NCBI GenBank assembly: GCA_021821045.1
Contig: JAKACW010000019.1
Location: 1-64,000 of the forward strand
Source: Pseudomonadota bacterium
GTDB taxonomy: Bacteria; Pseudomonadota; Gammaproteobacteria; JAADHS01
Reading direction: 5' to 3'
Length of the DNA: 64,000 nt
Every line of letters starts with the position of its first letter. The stretch's first letter is position 1. The notes beneath the pieces were generated by a model. The model did no database searches. It was not told the DNA's origin and was given only the letters and a program-made list of their open reading frames with translations. Positions 25,202 through 34,795 of the stretch are shown here, in pieces. Made by a program: the position numbers and the translations under genes.

Positions 25202-25434
25202 CCTCCGGTAACCGGCGGGAAAAACGCGACTTCATCGCCGTCCTTCACGACGGCGTTGTTGTCGGTGTATTCCATGTTAATGGCGATAAGCGTGCTTTCC
25301 GGCATGGGCGCGCCGTTCGCCGCCTGCTGCCATACATCAGTGACGGTCATTTTCGCGCCGGAGAAATTCACGGTTGCGTCGCCCTTGCCCATGCGGTCGC
25401 GCATGCTGGCGAAGAATCTTACTTTTATGGTCAT
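25198..25434 (-). CDS. moaD: molybdopterin synthase sulfur-carrier subunit
   Basis: 78 residues, the usual length. Ubiquitin-like fold starting IKVRFFASMRDRMG and ending VAFFPPVTGG; the C-terminal Gly-Gly is the site adenylated by MoeB and then converted to thiocarboxylate. It overlaps moaE by 4 nt. The partner MoeB is encoded at 28695-29462 on the other strand. Confidence 0.95.
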   Translation of the reverse strand: MTIKVRFFASMRDRMGKGDATVNFSGAKMTVTDVWQQAANGAPMPESTLIAINMEYTDNNAVVKDGDEVAFFPPVTGG

Positions 25435-25496
25435 GACTTAACTCGCTATTCGAACATTTGTTGACTCATATTGCGCAAACAGAAAACGTCATCACT

Positions 25497-25576
25497 GTGG
25501 GAGCGGATCATTCCGCGATTTAAATCCGCTATTGCGGCGATTCCAACGAAAAATCGCGGTAGGAAACCGCTCCCAC
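25497..25576. repeat. REPIN between moaC and moaD
   Basis: A plus-oriented REP unit (25497-25520) and a minus-oriented one (25552-25576) face each other across 31 nt that also holds a GCTATTGCGGC remnant. The 154-bp gap inside the moa operon is nearly all REP. The hairpin may separate mRNA stability of moaA-moaC from moaD-moaE. Confidence 0.75.
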
Positions 25577-25588
25577 AATGACCGGCGT

Positions 25589-26074
25589 CTACTTCGCTTC
25601 GCGCGTCCAGGTGCCGGACTTGCCGCCGGATTTTTCCAGCAGCCCGATCTCGGACATGACCATGCCTTTATCGACGGCTTTGCACATGTCGTAGATCGTC
25701 AGCAGCGCGATTTGCACGCCGGTGAGCGCTTCCATCTCAACGCCGGTCTGCCCGCCGCAACCGACAGTCGCGCGACAGTGCACGGAATTCGAATCGGGCT
25801 CGGGCGTAAGCTGCAAATCAACCGACGTGACGTTAATCGGATGCGCCAGCGGAATCAACTCCGGCGTTTTCTTCACCCCCATGATGCCGGCAACGCGCGC
25901 GATGCCGAGCACATCGCCCTTCTTGTGGCCGCCCTGCATGATGAGATCGAGGGTGGATTTGTTCATATAGATGCGACCTTCGGCGGTGGCTTTGCGTTGG
26001 GTAACCGCTTTGTTCCCCACGTCCACCATGTGCGCTTCGCCGGAGGCGTTGAAATGAGTGAGTTTGTTATCCAT
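25589..26074 (-). CDS. moaC: cyclic pyranopterin monophosphate synthase
   Basis: 161 residues from the ATG at 26074 (GGAGAA ribosome site), the standard MoaC length; the frame opens at 26125. Signatures: [45 protein letters not shown], and [10 protein letters not shown]. It converts the MoaA product (3',8-cyclo-dihydro-GTP) to cyclic pyranopterin monophosphate. It lies directly after moaA. Confidence 0.96.
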   Translation of the reverse strand: MDNKLTHFNASGEAHMVDVGNKAVTQRKATAEGRIYMNKSTLDLIMQGGHKKGDVLGIARVAGIMGVKKTPELIPLAHPINVTSVDLQLTPEPDSNSVHCRATVGCGGQTGVEMEALTGVQIALLTIYDMCKAVDKGMVMSEIGLLEKSGGKSGTWTREAK

Positions 26075-26160
26075 GTTTAAAACATTCTCCATCGAAAATA
26101 GTAAGCGTGGCGACATTCGCGCCACGCTTTCCTGAGATCAAAATCAAGAGCGAACGAGTG

Positions 26161-27291
26161 CTATCCGCCGATTTGAGTCATGCTGACGCGGCCAATGTCC
26201 GAGACCTTGACCTTTTTAGCGGCCGATTGCTTCTTCGATTCAAAGCCGTCTTTGGCTTTTTCCGCGAAGGCCTTGCGGAAAAGAGCGATCATATCGTCGT
26301 CGCTTGCGCCGGCGCGCATGGCATCGCGCAGATTGTATTCCAGATCGGAGTACAAACAATTGCGAATACTGCCGTCTGCCGTGACGCGAATACGCGAGCA
26401 GTTGCCGCACAGGCTGCGGGTGAACGCCGGGATAACGGCGATCTTGCCCTTGTAACCGGGGGCCTGGAAGGTGTGATGTTCGGTGCGGGTGCCCGGCGCG
26501 TTCTGAATGCCGGGATAAAACTCTTCGATTTGATGCACGAGACTTTCGGCGCTGGCGAAGTGGACGCCGCTTTCCCAAATCTGGTGCGCGTCGAACGGCA
26601 TGAACTCAATGAAGCGCACCGTAACGGGTTTTTCTCGGGTCAATTCGGTAAATTTATACAGCTCATCCTCATTGAAGCCGCGCATGAGCACGACGTTAAT
26701 CTTGACGCGGGGCATGCCCACTTCAATGGCCATATCGATCGCCCGCTGCACCGTTTCAACGCCGGCGCGACGGGTGATGGTTTGGAAGCGCTCGGGATCC
26801 ATCGTGTCCAGGCTGATGTTCACGCCAGTCAACCCGGCTTCGCGCAAATCTTTAGCGTAGCGATCGTACAGAATGCCGTTCGTCGTGAGGTGAATGCCTT
26901 TGATGCCGGGCGTCTGAGCCGCGCCCTCCACGAGCTTGACGATTTCTTTGCGAACCAGGGGTTCGCCGCCCGTGAACCGCACTTTTTTGATCCCAATGGA
27001 TGCCAAGACGCGAATTAAGCGCAAAATCTCGTCGTCGGTAAGAATCTCGTCTTTGGTTTTTAATGCAACGCCCTCTTCGGGCATGCAGTAAGTACAGCGC
27101 AGGTTGCATTTTTCGGTGATCGCGATGCGCACGTAGTCGAACGTGCGGCCGAATCGGTCCTGCAATGGCGGCAAATTCGATGGCGTCGAAACAACGGACT
27201 TCTGCTCTGATCCTGAGCTTTTGACAGGCACGTCGTACTGCGTTTCGTCTTGGAGCACGGTAACACCCCCGGCTTGTTGTAATGTATTCAA
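26161..27291 (-). CDS. moaA: GTP 3',8-cyclase, radical SAM
   Basis: 376 residues as drawn. Radical SAM cluster CNLRCTYCMPEEG, then RFTGGEPLVRKE; the second iron-sulfur cluster is bound near the C-terminus (LCGNCSRIR and a further Cys in IRNCLYS). The protein ends in Gly-Gly, needed for activity in MoaA. It catalyses the first step of molybdopterin synthesis from GTP. The first codon is TTG with AAGG just before; a GTG at 27258 with GGGGG upstream is an alternative and would remove 11 residues. Even so there are about 45 residues before the core, with a further 10-20 beyond the usual end, somewhat longer than E. coli MoaA. First gene of moaA-moaC-moaD-moaE. Confidence 0.95.
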   Translation of the reverse strand: MNTLQQAGGVTVLQDETQYDVPVKSSGSEQKSVVSTPSNLPPLQDRFGRTFDYVRIAITEKCNLRCTYCMPEEGVALKTKDEILTDDEILRLIRVLASIGIKKVRFTGGEPLVRKEIVKLVEGAAQTPGIKGIHLTTNGILYDRYAKDLREAGLTGVNISLDTMDPERFQTITRRAGVETVQRAIDMAIEVGMPRVKINVVLMRGFNEDELYKFTELTREKPVTVRFIEFMPFDAHQIWESGVHFASAESLVHQIEEFYPGIQNAPGTRTEHHTFQAPGYKGKIAVIPAFTRSLCGNCSRIRVTADGSIRNCLYSDLEYNLRDAMRAGASDDDMIALFRKAFAEKAKDGFESKKQSAAKKVKVSDIGRVSMTQIGG

Positions 27292-27306
27292 TACCTTAGC
27301 GCTTTA

Positions 27307-27350
27307 GTCAGGTATTAAACTGACAATCACCACGTTGATTGACCTGGTGA
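27307..27350 (-). promoter_or_regulatory. possible structured leader of moaA with competing hairpins
   Basis: Close to the moaA start three short stems can be drawn: GTCAG/CTGAC (27307-27311 with 27320-27324), CAATCA/TGATTG (27324-27329 with 27336-27341) and TCACCA/TGGTGA (27327-27332 with 27345-27350). The last two exclude each other. I do not see the known molybdenum-cofactor riboswitch core. The rest of the 459-bp gap 27292-27750 holds only the kelch promoter. Confidence 0.3.
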
Positions 27351-27695
27351 CTGCTCCCTCTGCGCGGCAATATACCATATCGGCTTCACTAAAAACCAAT
27401 AGACAAACTTCCGCAGAAACAATCACTAACCGTCATCAACCGCCGCGAGCGACGCCATCCGGGCGAACCTCATACTCAAAGTTTAGTGCGGCACTAATGA
27501 CCACGCAGTAGGTGCGGGTACATATCCTCCACCCCGCAATCCCTACCTCTATGTTATCCATAGCATGGTCATGGCATATGAGTTATCGACCAACAATTTG
27601 TCCAGCTTGAATTTTTACCGCTCGGCGCGGGTGGCCCGCAGCGGATTTTGTGACGTCCACCAGCAAGTTAATACTTTCTAATGAGTTTTCGGTAT

Positions 27696-27724
27696 TTGAC
27701 AAGCGCAGGCCGCTTGGGTAAACA
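27696..27724 (+). promoter_or_regulatory. sigma-70 promoter of the kelch-moeB operon
   Basis: TTGACA (27696-27701), exactly 17 nt, TAAACA (27719-27724). Start of transcription near 27731, about 20 nt before the kelch ATG. Confidence 0.65.
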
Positions 27725-27750
27725 CGAGAGTTTTTCACAAGGATTTCCTA

Positions 27751-28698
27751 ATGAACCCATTGGAACCGGAACACCGCGGCCGCTGGCGCACACTCGCCAA
27801 ACTCGACCAGCCGCGCTCGCATACACCGACCGTCGCCATCGACGGCAAGATTTACATTTTCGGCGGCGGCGGCCACCAATTCGCCAGCCTCGATGCGAGC
27901 AGTGTGTACGATCCAAAAACCAATCGCTGGGAGATGTTGCGCCCGATGCCAACGCGACGCTCCGGCACGATCGGCTGCGTCGTCGACGGCAAAGCCTACG
28001 TCATCGGCGGCGGGTTCAAACAACCGAACGGCGAATTCAAATTTCTCCCCACCGTGGAAATCTACGACCCAGCGACGGATCAGTGGGACGCAGGCTCGGA
28101 TATGCTGCAGCCGCATGACTACCCCGGCGGCCTAGTGCTCGGCGAGTACATCTACATTCTTGGCGGCCATCATCCCGACGCAACCAAAGGCGGGCCCAAG
28201 ACCGACCCCGGCTTCGCATTCTGCGAACGCATGAACATCAAAACCGGGCGCTGGGAAGAAATCGCCCCGCTGCCCACGCCGCGATTCGCGCTCAGCGCGG
28301 TAACAACAGACGGCAAAATCCTCGCCATGGGCGGCGTGGCATTTCGGCCCGAAGGCTTCAACAATTTCACCACCATCGAAGAGTTCGATCCGAGCACCGG
28401 ACGCTGGCATATTCGCAGCGATTTCGCGTTGCCGTGGCCGGCGGCAGGCCAAGCGAACTGCATTTTTCACGGCGATTTGTACACATTCGGCGGTTACAGC
28501 GGCGATGGCATTCATCCGCGCGCGGCACGCTACGACGCCGGTGTCGGCCACTGGTTTCAGTTGCCGGACATTCCCGCGCCGCGCGCCGCAACGGGCATCG
28601 CGACCCTCGGCAACACGATTTATCTCGTGGGGGGATGGGCCGATGACGGGCGAACGCCACAAGATTCTTTCTTCTGCTACGAGCGTGACGCGTCGTGA
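27751..28698 (+). CDS. kelch-repeat beta-propeller protein
   Basis: 315 residues, no signal peptide, so cytoplasmic. Five or six kelch repeats with the double-Gly strand: YIFGGGG, YVIGGGF, YILGGHH, LAMGGVA, YTFGGYS, YLVGGWA, each followed at regular distance by a Tyr/Phe-Asp-Pro and a Trp (VYDPKTNRWE, IYDPATDQWD, EFDPSTGRWH). It should fold as a six-bladed propeller. Its stop overlaps the moeB GTG start by 4 nt, an unusual pairing, and suggests a job linked to sulfur-carrier activation or to a molybdoenzyme. Confidence 0.82.
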   Translation: MNPLEPEHRGRWRTLAKLDQPRSHTPTVAIDGKIYIFGGGGHQFASLDASSVYDPKTNRWEMLRPMPTRRSGTIGCVVDGKAYVIGGGFKQPNGEFKFLPTVEIYDPATDQWDAGSDMLQPHDYPGGLVLGEYIYILGGHHPDATKGGPKTDPGFAFCERMNIKTGRWEEIAPLPTPRFALSAVTTDGKILAMGGVAFRPEGFNNFTTIEEFDPSTGRWHIRSDFALPWPAAGQANCIFHGDLYTFGGYSGDGIHPRAARYDAGVGHWFQLPDIPAPRAATGIATLGNTIYLVGGWADDGRTPQDSFFCYERDAS

Positions 28699-29462
28699 AC
28701 GACGAAGAGCTGAGCCGTTACAGCCGCCATTTGTTGTTGCCCGAGTTCGACTACGTCGGGCAAGAGAAACTGAAACAATCCACAGTGCTCATCGTCGGAC
28801 TCGGGGGTTTGGGCTCGCCGGCAAGCATGTACTTGGCGGCGGCCGGCGTGGGCAAGCTATTGCTGAACGATTTCGACCGCGTTGATCTGGGCAACTTGCA
28901 GCGCCAAATTGTCCACGGCACGGCGGATGTCGGCCGCCCGAAGGTCGAATCCGCGGCTGAGACGCTCAACGAACTCAATCCCCTCGTTCGCGTGGAAACA
29001 TTCGATGAAAAACTCGACGACCGCGAGTTGGAGCACCTGGTGCGCCGCGCCGACGTGGTCATAGACGCCAGCGACAACTTCGCAACCCGTCATGCGCTCA
29101 ATCGGGCCAGTGTCGCAGCCCGAAAGCCCCTCGTATCCGGGGCCGCGATTCGCTTCGAAGGCCAGTTAACCGTGTTTGACCCCGGAAGTCCTTTCTCGCC
29201 CTGTTATCGCTGTTTGTACGATGACAGCCCCGAAACCGCCGAGTCGTGCTCACGTTCCGGCGTGTTTTCCCCGATCGTCGGCATGATCGCTTCAGCGCAA
29301 GCCGGCGAGGCCATTAAACTATTGACTGGAATAGGAAAACCGCTCGTTGGGCGGCTCTGGCGCATCGACGGCAAGGACTTGACCCAAAAGACTTCGCGGC
29401 TGCAACGTGACCCCCGCTGCCCGGTCTGCGCGCATCAATCCCATCTACCCCGACAAGCCTAA
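28695..29462 (+). CDS. moeB: MoeB/ThiF-type adenylyltransferase
   Basis: 255 residues. Begins [13 protein letters not shown], with the nucleotide loop [20 protein letters not shown], the [13 protein letters not shown] segment with catalytic Arg, [13 protein letters not shown], and two zinc Cys pairs (CYRCLYDD and CPVCAH). There is no C-terminal rhodanese domain. It adenylates the Gly-Gly end of MoaD (or ThiS). GTG start overlapping the kelch gene. Found opposite the moa operon, it completes the sulfur-transfer step; ThiF cannot be excluded but no thiamine gene is nearby. Confidence 0.9.
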   Translation: MNDEELSRYSRHLLLPEFDYVGQEKLKQSTVLIVGLGGLGSPASMYLAAAGVGKLLLNDFDRVDLGNLQRQIVHGTADVGRPKVESAAETLNELNPLVRVETFDEKLDDRELEHLVRRADVVIDASDNFATRHALNRASVAARKPLVSGAAIRFEGQLTVFDPGSPFSPCYRCLYDDSPETAESCSRSGVFSPIVGMIASAQAGEAIKLLTGIGKPLVGRLWRIDGKDLTQKTSRLQRDPRCPVCAHQSHLPRQA

Positions 29463-29575
29463 AATCCGCCCCAATCCGTCAGCCTTTACATAAAATCAGC
29501 GGTTCCGATAGAATACGCGGGCTTTGTGGACCGAGAACGGTCCTTTTGTTATTGGTGCCGCAACAAGGAGACTAC

Positions 29576-29791
29576 ATGCCGAGCGTCCGTGTTAAAGAGA
29601 ACGAACCATTCGAAGTCGCATTACGCCGTTTCAAACGGACCTGCGAAAAAGCAGGTGTATTGTCCGAAATCCGTCGCCGCGAGTTTTACGAAAAGCCCAC
29701 GTCTGTTCGCAAGCGCAAATTGGCTGCTGCGGTTAAGCGCCACTTGAAGAAGCAGGGTCGCGATTCCTCTACCCGCCGCAAGATGTATTGA
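29576..29791 (+). CDS. rpsU: 30S ribosomal protein bS21
   Basis: 71 residues, the standard length. [20 protein letters not shown] and the basic C-terminus ([15 protein letters not shown]) are diagnostic. It helps 30S subunits select mRNA. AAGGAG ribosome site 6 nt before the ATG. First gene of the classical rpsU-dnaG-rpoD macromolecular synthesis region, here with yqeY inserted. Confidence 0.98.
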   Translation: MPSVRVKENEPFEVALRRFKRTCEKAGVLSEIRRREFYEKPTSVRKRKLAAAVKRHLKKQGRDSSTRRKMY

Positions 29792-29827
29792 TAGCGTTTT
29801 CAGCTCCCTCGGCATTCTTCCGCCTTC

Positions 29828-30280
29828 ATGTCTGACTCCATCAAACAGCGTCTACAAAGCGATATGAAAGACGCCATGCGTGCGCACGATAAAGCGCGGC
29901 TTGGCGTTATTCGTTTGATCAACTCGGAAATCAAACGCAAGGAAGTCGACGAGCGCATTTCGGTCGACGACGCGCAAACGCTCGCCATCCTCGACAAGAT
30001 GCTCAAGCAACGGCGGGATTCCATCAGTCAATTCGAAGCCGCCGGGCGCACAGATCTCGTCGAAAAAGAAAGCTTCGAAGTAACCGTCATTCAAGACTAC
30101 ATGCCAAAAGCATTATCCGACGCTGAGATCGACACAGCCATTGCCAACGCGATATCCGCCAGCGGTGCAACATCCGCCAAGGACATGGGCAAAGTCATGG
30201 CCGCCCTCAAACCGATGGTGCAAGGCCGCTGCGACATGACCGTGGTCAGCCAGCGGGTTAAAGCCAAGCTCGGCGCCTGA
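29828..30280 (+). CDS. GatB/YqeY domain protein
   Basis: 150 residues. IKQRLQSDMKDAMRAHDK, VIRLINSEIKRKEVD and the C-terminal KDMGKVMAALKPMVQGRCDM are typical of YqeY proteins, which resemble the tail domain of GatB and probably bind tRNA. It sits between rpsU and dnaG, its usual place in many Proteobacteria. The exact role is unknown. Confidence 0.93.
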   Translation: MSDSIKQRLQSDMKDAMRAHDKARLGVIRLINSEIKRKEVDERISVDDAQTLAILDKMLKQRRDSISQFEAAGRTDLVEKESFEVTVIQDYMPKALSDAEIDTAIANAISASGATSAKDMGKVMAALKPMVQGRCDMTVVSQRVKAKLGA

Positions 30281-30362
30281 AAAACCACCCAAATCTCGAA
30301 CTGTTTTGCAGAAGCAGTTTCAACCGCGATCCTTCGGTGACATCTTGCTTGGCCCGGTTTCA

Positions 30363-30384
30363 TCGCGGCTGAAGCCGCTCCTAC
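30363..30384. repeat. REP unit of the GTAGGAGCGGC family
   Basis: TCGCGGCTGAAGCCGCTCCTAC is a compact palindrome, the classic Pseudomonas/Xanthomonas-like REP. It lies between yqeY and dnaG and differs from the GTGGGAGCGG units elsewhere in the window. Confidence 0.7.
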
Positions 30385-30411
30385 GGGCGACTTTTCATTT
30401 AGAATGCCCCA

Positions 30412-32190
30412 ATGGGCGGACGCATACCAAAACAGTTTATCGATGATCTGCTCGCCCGCACGGACATCGTGGAGGTGATCGATCACTACGTGCCTCTAAA
30501 AAAGGCCGGCAGCAACTACACCGCGCGCTGTCCTTTCCACCAAGAAAAAACACCCTCATTCACCGTCAGCGCGGAAAAACAGTTTTATCACTGCTTCGGC
30601 TGCGGCGCCCACGGCTCGGCCATCGGCTTTGTGATGGCGTATGAACGGCTCGATTTCGTCGATGCGGTCCATGAGCTGGCGAAACGCCTGGGCCTGCAGG
30701 TGCCAACGGAAGCGAGCACGAGTGCCGCGAGCCCGGACACGCGCGCTCAGCGCGACAAACTGTATGCCGTGCTCGCGCTCGCGGAACAGTTTTATCGCCG
30801 CCAGCTAAAACACCATCCATCCGCATCCGAGGCGGTGAGCTATTTAAAAAATCGCGGACTAAGCGGCGAAATTGCCGCCGCGTTCGGCATCGGCTTCGCT
30901 CCGCCCGGATGGGACAACTTGCTGCGCCACTGCCGCGAGCACGGTTTCGACGAGATGGCATTGCTTGCCGCCGGGCTGATCATCAAGCGGGAAAATGACA
31001 GCGGCTACTACGACCGGTTTCGCCACCGGGTCATGTTTCCGATTCGTGACCACCGCGGACGGGTCATCGCTTTCGGCGGTCGCGTCTTAAACGACGAACT
31101 GCCCAAGTACCTCAATTCGCCGGAAACCGACGTGTTCCACAAGGGTCAGGAGCTGTACGGCCTGTATGAAGCACGCAGGGCGCTGCGTGAGCTGGATCAA
31201 GTCATCGTAGTCGAAGGTTACATGGACGTGGTGGCCCTAGCCCAATTCGGCGTCCAAAACGCCGTGGCGACCCTGGGCACCTCGGCGACGACGGCTCATC
31301 TGGAGAAGCTGTTCAAGATCACGCCGCAAGTCGTGTTTTGCTTCGACGGCGATCGTGCCGGTCGAGACGCCGCTTGGCGGGCGTTGGAACATGCGCTGCC
31401 GGTCGTGCGCGAGGGCATCGAAGCCCGCTTCATGTTTCTGCCCGAGAGCGAGGATCCGGATTCGCTGGTGCGCAAAATTGGCAAAGACGCGTTCTTGGAG
31501 CGCGTCGCCGCCGCGCAGCCATTTTCCACTTTTCTGCTGGACACATTAAGCCACGGCATCGATCTGGGCAGCTTGGACGGCCGCGCGCGACTGGTGGAAA
31601 TAGCCCGGCCGCTGCTCGCCAAAATTGGCGAAGGCATCTTTAAATCGATGCTGGTCGATGAACTGGCTCGGCGCGCCCAGACAGCCCCGCAACGCCTCGG
31701 CCTGTCGAAGGGTTCTGCCGCGACGTCGGCCCCTACCCCTCCCGCGTCCAAACCGGCGCCATCGGGTGCAAGAACCTTAGTCCGCAGCGTGATTGAACAA
31801 CTGCTGCATCGCCCCCAACTGGCGTTCTCGGCGCAGGACACCTCGTCCCTGCGTCAAGGACACCTGCCGGGGCTAGATTTTCTATGCGATTTGCTTGATT
31901 TTCTGAAATCTCGACCCAACATTACTACAGGCGCGATTGTTGAGCATTGGCGTGACAGCGAGTACGGCCCGTACCTGGATCGGCTGGCGCAAAAATCACT
32001 CCTCGTGGCGGACACGAACCTTGATAGGGAGTTTACGGATGCCATTGACAGAATTCGTGACCGGGTCTATTCCAAACGTGTCGAGGCACTTTTGCAGAAG
32101 CCGCTGGAGGCCCTGACGGAGCAGGAACGTGAGGAGTTACGTGGAATATCGAAAATGCGAACGGCGGCGAATAATTCCACAGCTTCGTAA
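30412..32190 (+). CDS. dnaG: DNA primase
   Basis: 592 residues. N-terminal zinc-binding domain (CPFHQEKTPSF, then FYHCFGCGAHG), the RNA polymerase core with GFAPPGWDNL and FPIRDHRGRVIAFGGR, and the Toprim motif VVEGYMDVVAL with the acidic DGD in CFDGDRAGRDA. A Pro/Ala-rich linker near residue 440 leads to the helicase-binding C-terminal domain. It makes primers for the lagging strand. Lies before rpoD as in E. coli. Confidence 0.97.
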   Translation: MGGRIPKQFIDDLLARTDIVEVIDHYVPLKKAGSNYTARCPFHQEKTPSFTVSAEKQFYHCFGCGAHGSAIGFVMAYERLDFVDAVHELAKRLGLQVPTEASTSAASPDTRAQRDKLYAVLALAEQFYRRQLKHHPSASEAVSYLKNRGLSGEIAAAFGIGFAPPGWDNLLRHCREHGFDEMALLAAGLIIKRENDSGYYDRFRHRVMFPIRDHRGRVIAFGGRVLNDELPKYLNSPETDVFHKGQELYGLYEARRALRELDQVIVVEGYMDVVALAQFGVQNAVATLGTSATTAHLEKLFKITPQVVFCFDGDRAGRDAAWRALEHALPVVREGIEARFMFLPESEDPDSLVRKIGKDAFLERVAAAQPFSTFLLDTLSHGIDLGSLDGRARLVEIARPLLAKIGEGIFKSMLVDELARRAQTAPQRLGLSKGSAATSAPTPPASKPAPSGARTLVRSVIEQLLHRPQLAFSAQDTSSLRQGHLPGLDFLCDLLDFLKSRPNITTGAIVEHWRDSEYGPYLDRLAQKSLLVADTNLDREFTDAIDRIRDRVYSKRVEALLQKPLEALTEQEREELRGISKMRTAANNSTAS

Positions 32191-32303
32191 CAATAAAAAC
32201 AAATACTTAAAACAATATTAGGCGTAAATAGTGGTTGTTAGGAGGACCGGCCTAGGCAAGTCGGACGGGAACCTTTTCGTTAGCGGTGACGTCTCTTTTG
32301 ACA

Positions 32304-32309
32304 TATAAT
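32304..32309 (+). promoter_or_regulatory. candidate -10 element before rpoD
   Basis: A perfect TATAAT lies 75 bp before the rpoD ATG; the best -35 (TTAGCG, 18 nt upstream) is weak. The 193-bp gap after dnaG thus may hold a separate rpoD promoter, as known in E. coli. Confidence 0.4.
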
Positions 32310-32383
32310 GGACCGTTTGATTTTCAGAGCAGCTTCCCGGTGGTGAAAAACGTTTGAGGTCGTTAGGGCCCGCGAAGGTATTT

Positions 32384-34231
32384 ATGACGCAACATGACCA
32401 GAAATCACAATTAAAAGAACTTATCGCGAGGGGGAAGGAACAAGGCTATCTGACCTTCCGCGAAGTCAATGATCATTTGCCCGACGACATCGTCGATCCG
32501 GAGCAAATCGAAGACATCATTGCGATGATCAATGATATGGGCATCGCTGTACATGAATTTGCGCCCGATTCCGACTCTTTGATCCTGAGCGACAATGTCG
32601 CTGCGGATGAAGATGCCGCCGAGGAAGCCGCCGCCGCGCTGGCGACGGTGGACGGCGAGTTCGGCCGCACCACCGACCCCGTGCGCATGTACATGCGCGA
32701 GATGGGCACCGTGGAACTGCTGACCCGCGAAGGCGAAATCAAAATCGCCAAGCGCATCGAGGACGGCCAGAATCAAATGCTGTCCGCCTTGGCCCTCTAC
32801 CCCGAAACGATTACGCGCATCCTCGCCGATTTCGACAAGTCGGAGAAGGGCGAAGGACGCATTACCGACATCATCCGCGGCTTCGCCGATCAAGACACCG
32901 AGGAAGTCAACCTCGCGGCCGCCAATGACGAGAGCGCTACCAAGGCGGCGGCGGATGTCGACAGCGACAGCGACGAGGAAGACGAGTCAAGCGGCACCTC
33001 CGACGATTCCGACGAAGCGGTCGGAATCGATATCGAAGAAGCCCGAGTTCGCTTTGCCAAGTTGCGCGAAACCTTCGACGCCATGACGGCGGCGGCCAAG
33101 AAGCACGGCCGCAGCAATGCCAAATGCGCCAAAGCGCGCAAGGACATGGTCGAAGCGTTCATGCAGTTCAAGCTGATTCCGCAACTGACCGACGAGTTGA
33201 TCCGCAACTTGCGTGATTTGGTTGAGCGCATTCGCAGCCACGAACGCGTCATCATGGACATCTGCGTGTCCAGAGCGCACATGCCGCGCAAAGACTTCAT
33301 CACCTCGTTCCCGGACAACGAAACCGACTTGGGATGGCTCGATAAGCAAATCAAAGCCGGTCACAGCTATTCAACGGTGCTGGCGGGCTGCAAGGAAGAC
33401 ATCCTGAAAGCACAAGGCAAGCTGGTGCAGATTCAGGACGAGACCGCCTTGTCGATTTCCGAGATCAAGGAAATCAACCGCAAGGTGTCCATCGGCGAAG
33501 CCAAAGCTCGTCGCGCCAAAAAGGAAATGGTGGAAGCGAACTTGCGCTTGGTGATTTCCATTGCCAAGAAATACACCAACCGCGGTTTGCAGTTCCTCGA
33601 TTTGATTCAGGAAGGCAACATCGGCCTGATGAAAGCCGTGGACAAGTTCGAATACCGCCGCGGTTACAAGTTCTCGACGTACGCCACGTGGTGGATACGC
33701 CAGGCCATCACGCGTTCGATCGCGGATCAAGCGCGCACCATTCGTATTCCGGTGCACATGATCGAAACCATCAACAAGCTCAACCGCATTTCGCGGCAGA
33801 TGCTGCAAGAGATGGGCCGCGAGCCGACGCCGGAAGAACTGGCCGAGCGCATGGAAATGCCGGAAGACAAAATCCGCAAAGTCCTCAAAATCGCCAAAGA
33901 GCCGATCTCCATGGAGACGCCCATCGGCGACGACGAAGATTCGCACTTGGGCGACTTCATCGAGGACACGGCCGTATTGTCCCCGACGGATGTAGCGACG
34001 TTCGAAAGCCTCAAAGAAGCGACTCAGCAGGTTCTGGAAAGCCTTACCGCAAGGGAAGCCAAAGTCCTGCGCATGCGCTTCGGCATCGACATGAACACCG
34101 ACCACACGCTGGAAGAAGTCGGCAAGCAGTTCGACGTCACCCGCGAACGCATCCGGCAAATCGAAGCCAAAGCGCTGCGCAAGCTGCGTCATCCGAGCCG
34201 TTCGGAGCCGTTGCGTAGTTTTCTTGACTAA
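32384..34231 (+). CDS. rpoD: RNA polymerase sigma-70 factor
   Basis: 615 residues from the ATG at 32384 (GAAGG site); the frame opens 30 nt earlier with TTG. Region 1.1 ([21 protein letters not shown]), region 1.2 ([21 protein letters not shown]), an acidic non-conserved region, regions 2.1-2.4 ([36 protein letters not shown]), region 3 ([16 protein letters not shown]) and region 4.2 ([20 protein letters not shown]) are all intact. Primary sigma factor. Its stop overlaps the end of the convergent HNH gene by 4 nt. Confidence 0.98.
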   Translation: MTQHDQKSQLKELIARGKEQGYLTFREVNDHLPDDIVDPEQIEDIIAMINDMGIAVHEFAPDSDSLILSDNVAADEDAAEEAAAALATVDGEFGRTTDPVRMYMREMGTVELLTREGEIKIAKRIEDGQNQMLSALALYPETITRILADFDKSEKGEGRITDIIRGFADQDTEEVNLAAANDESATKAAADVDSDSDEEDESSGTSDDSDEAVGIDIEEARVRFAKLRETFDAMTAAAKKHGRSNAKCAKARKDMVEAFMQFKLIPQLTDELIRNLRDLVERIRSHERVIMDICVSRAHMPRKDFITSFPDNETDLGWLDKQIKAGHSYSTVLAGCKEDILKAQGKLVQIQDETALSISEIKEINRKVSIGEAKARRAKKEMVEANLRLVISIAKKYTNRGLQFLDLIQEGNIGLMKAVDKFEYRRGYKFSTYATWWIRQAITRSIADQARTIRIPVHMIETINKLNRISRQMLQEMGREPTPEELAERMEMPEDKIRKVLKIAKEPISMETPIGDDEDSHLGDFIEDTAVLSPTDVATFESLKEATQQVLESLTAREAKVLRMRFGIDMNTDHTLEEVGKQFDVTRERIRQIEAKALRKLRHPSRSEPLRSFLD

Positions 34232-34689
34232 TCTTTAGAAAAATTTCGCGAGGTGTCATGGTATGCATCCATGGCACCTCGCTGCTCCGGCGTTTGCTCC
34301 TGCAACACACACTCGGGGTTGTGCTCCTCGGAATGGCAATTGGAGCACAGCAGTACGCACTTGGATGCCTCCTCCATGACCGCCTGCCAGGTTCGATTCG
34401 ATAGCGACCGCAAATCGAGCTGAAATGTCTTTTCCGAAGGTTCCAGATGATGGAACTCAAGCGCCGCGTAGTTCCTCGCATACCCGCAGCGCCGGCATTT
34501 ACCCCCAAGCGCTTTTATAAGTTCGAGCTTCCTACTACGACCGCGCTCTTGCTGAGCCAAGTAGCTCTGATAATGAACATTATTGACGGCGTTCTTGCAA
34601 GCAACCGAACAGAATTTTGACTGGCGGCCGACTAGCGGCCTTGCGCATCCAATACACTTTTTCACTGTCGTCCCGATCACCGCTGTCAT
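34228..34689 (-). CDS. HNH endonuclease-like protein
   Basis: 153 residues from the ATG at 34689. It begins with a Cys cluster (CIGCARPL, then FCSVACKNA), a likely zinc finger, and then an HNH core: [17 protein letters not shown] and CSNCHSEEH, with Cys pairs binding a structural zinc and His-His as the catalytic site. The 3' end overlaps rpoD by 4 nt and its start lies about 107 bp from the intron-split tRNA on the other side. HNH proteins include group I intron homing enzymes, but free-standing ones have many roles, so a homing link is only a possibility. Confidence 0.8.
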   Translation of the reverse strand: MTAVIGTTVKKCIGCARPLVGRQSKFCSVACKNAVNNVHYQSYLAQQERGRSRKLELIKALGGKCRRCGYARNYAALEFHHLEPSEKTFQLDLRSLSNRTWQAVMEEASKCVLLCSNCHSEEHNPECVLQEQTPEQRGAMDAYHDTSRNFSKD

Positions 34690-34726
34690 CAATTAATTGC
34701 GGCAGTATAAGCGATCAAGAACCTGC

Positions 34727-34758
34727 CACCACCCGCCGGACTATCCGGCCGGGCGGTG
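34727..34758. repeat. GC-rich imperfect hairpin before the tRNA
   Basis: CCACCACCCGCCGG and CCGGCCGGGCGGTGG can pair around a 3-5 nt loop with one or two mismatches. It lies between the divergent HNH and tRNA genes; an extragenic palindrome of unclear role. Confidence 0.4.
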
Positions 34759-34795
34759 GTAAAGCGCGCCGTCAACGATTAGAATTGGTCGCCTT

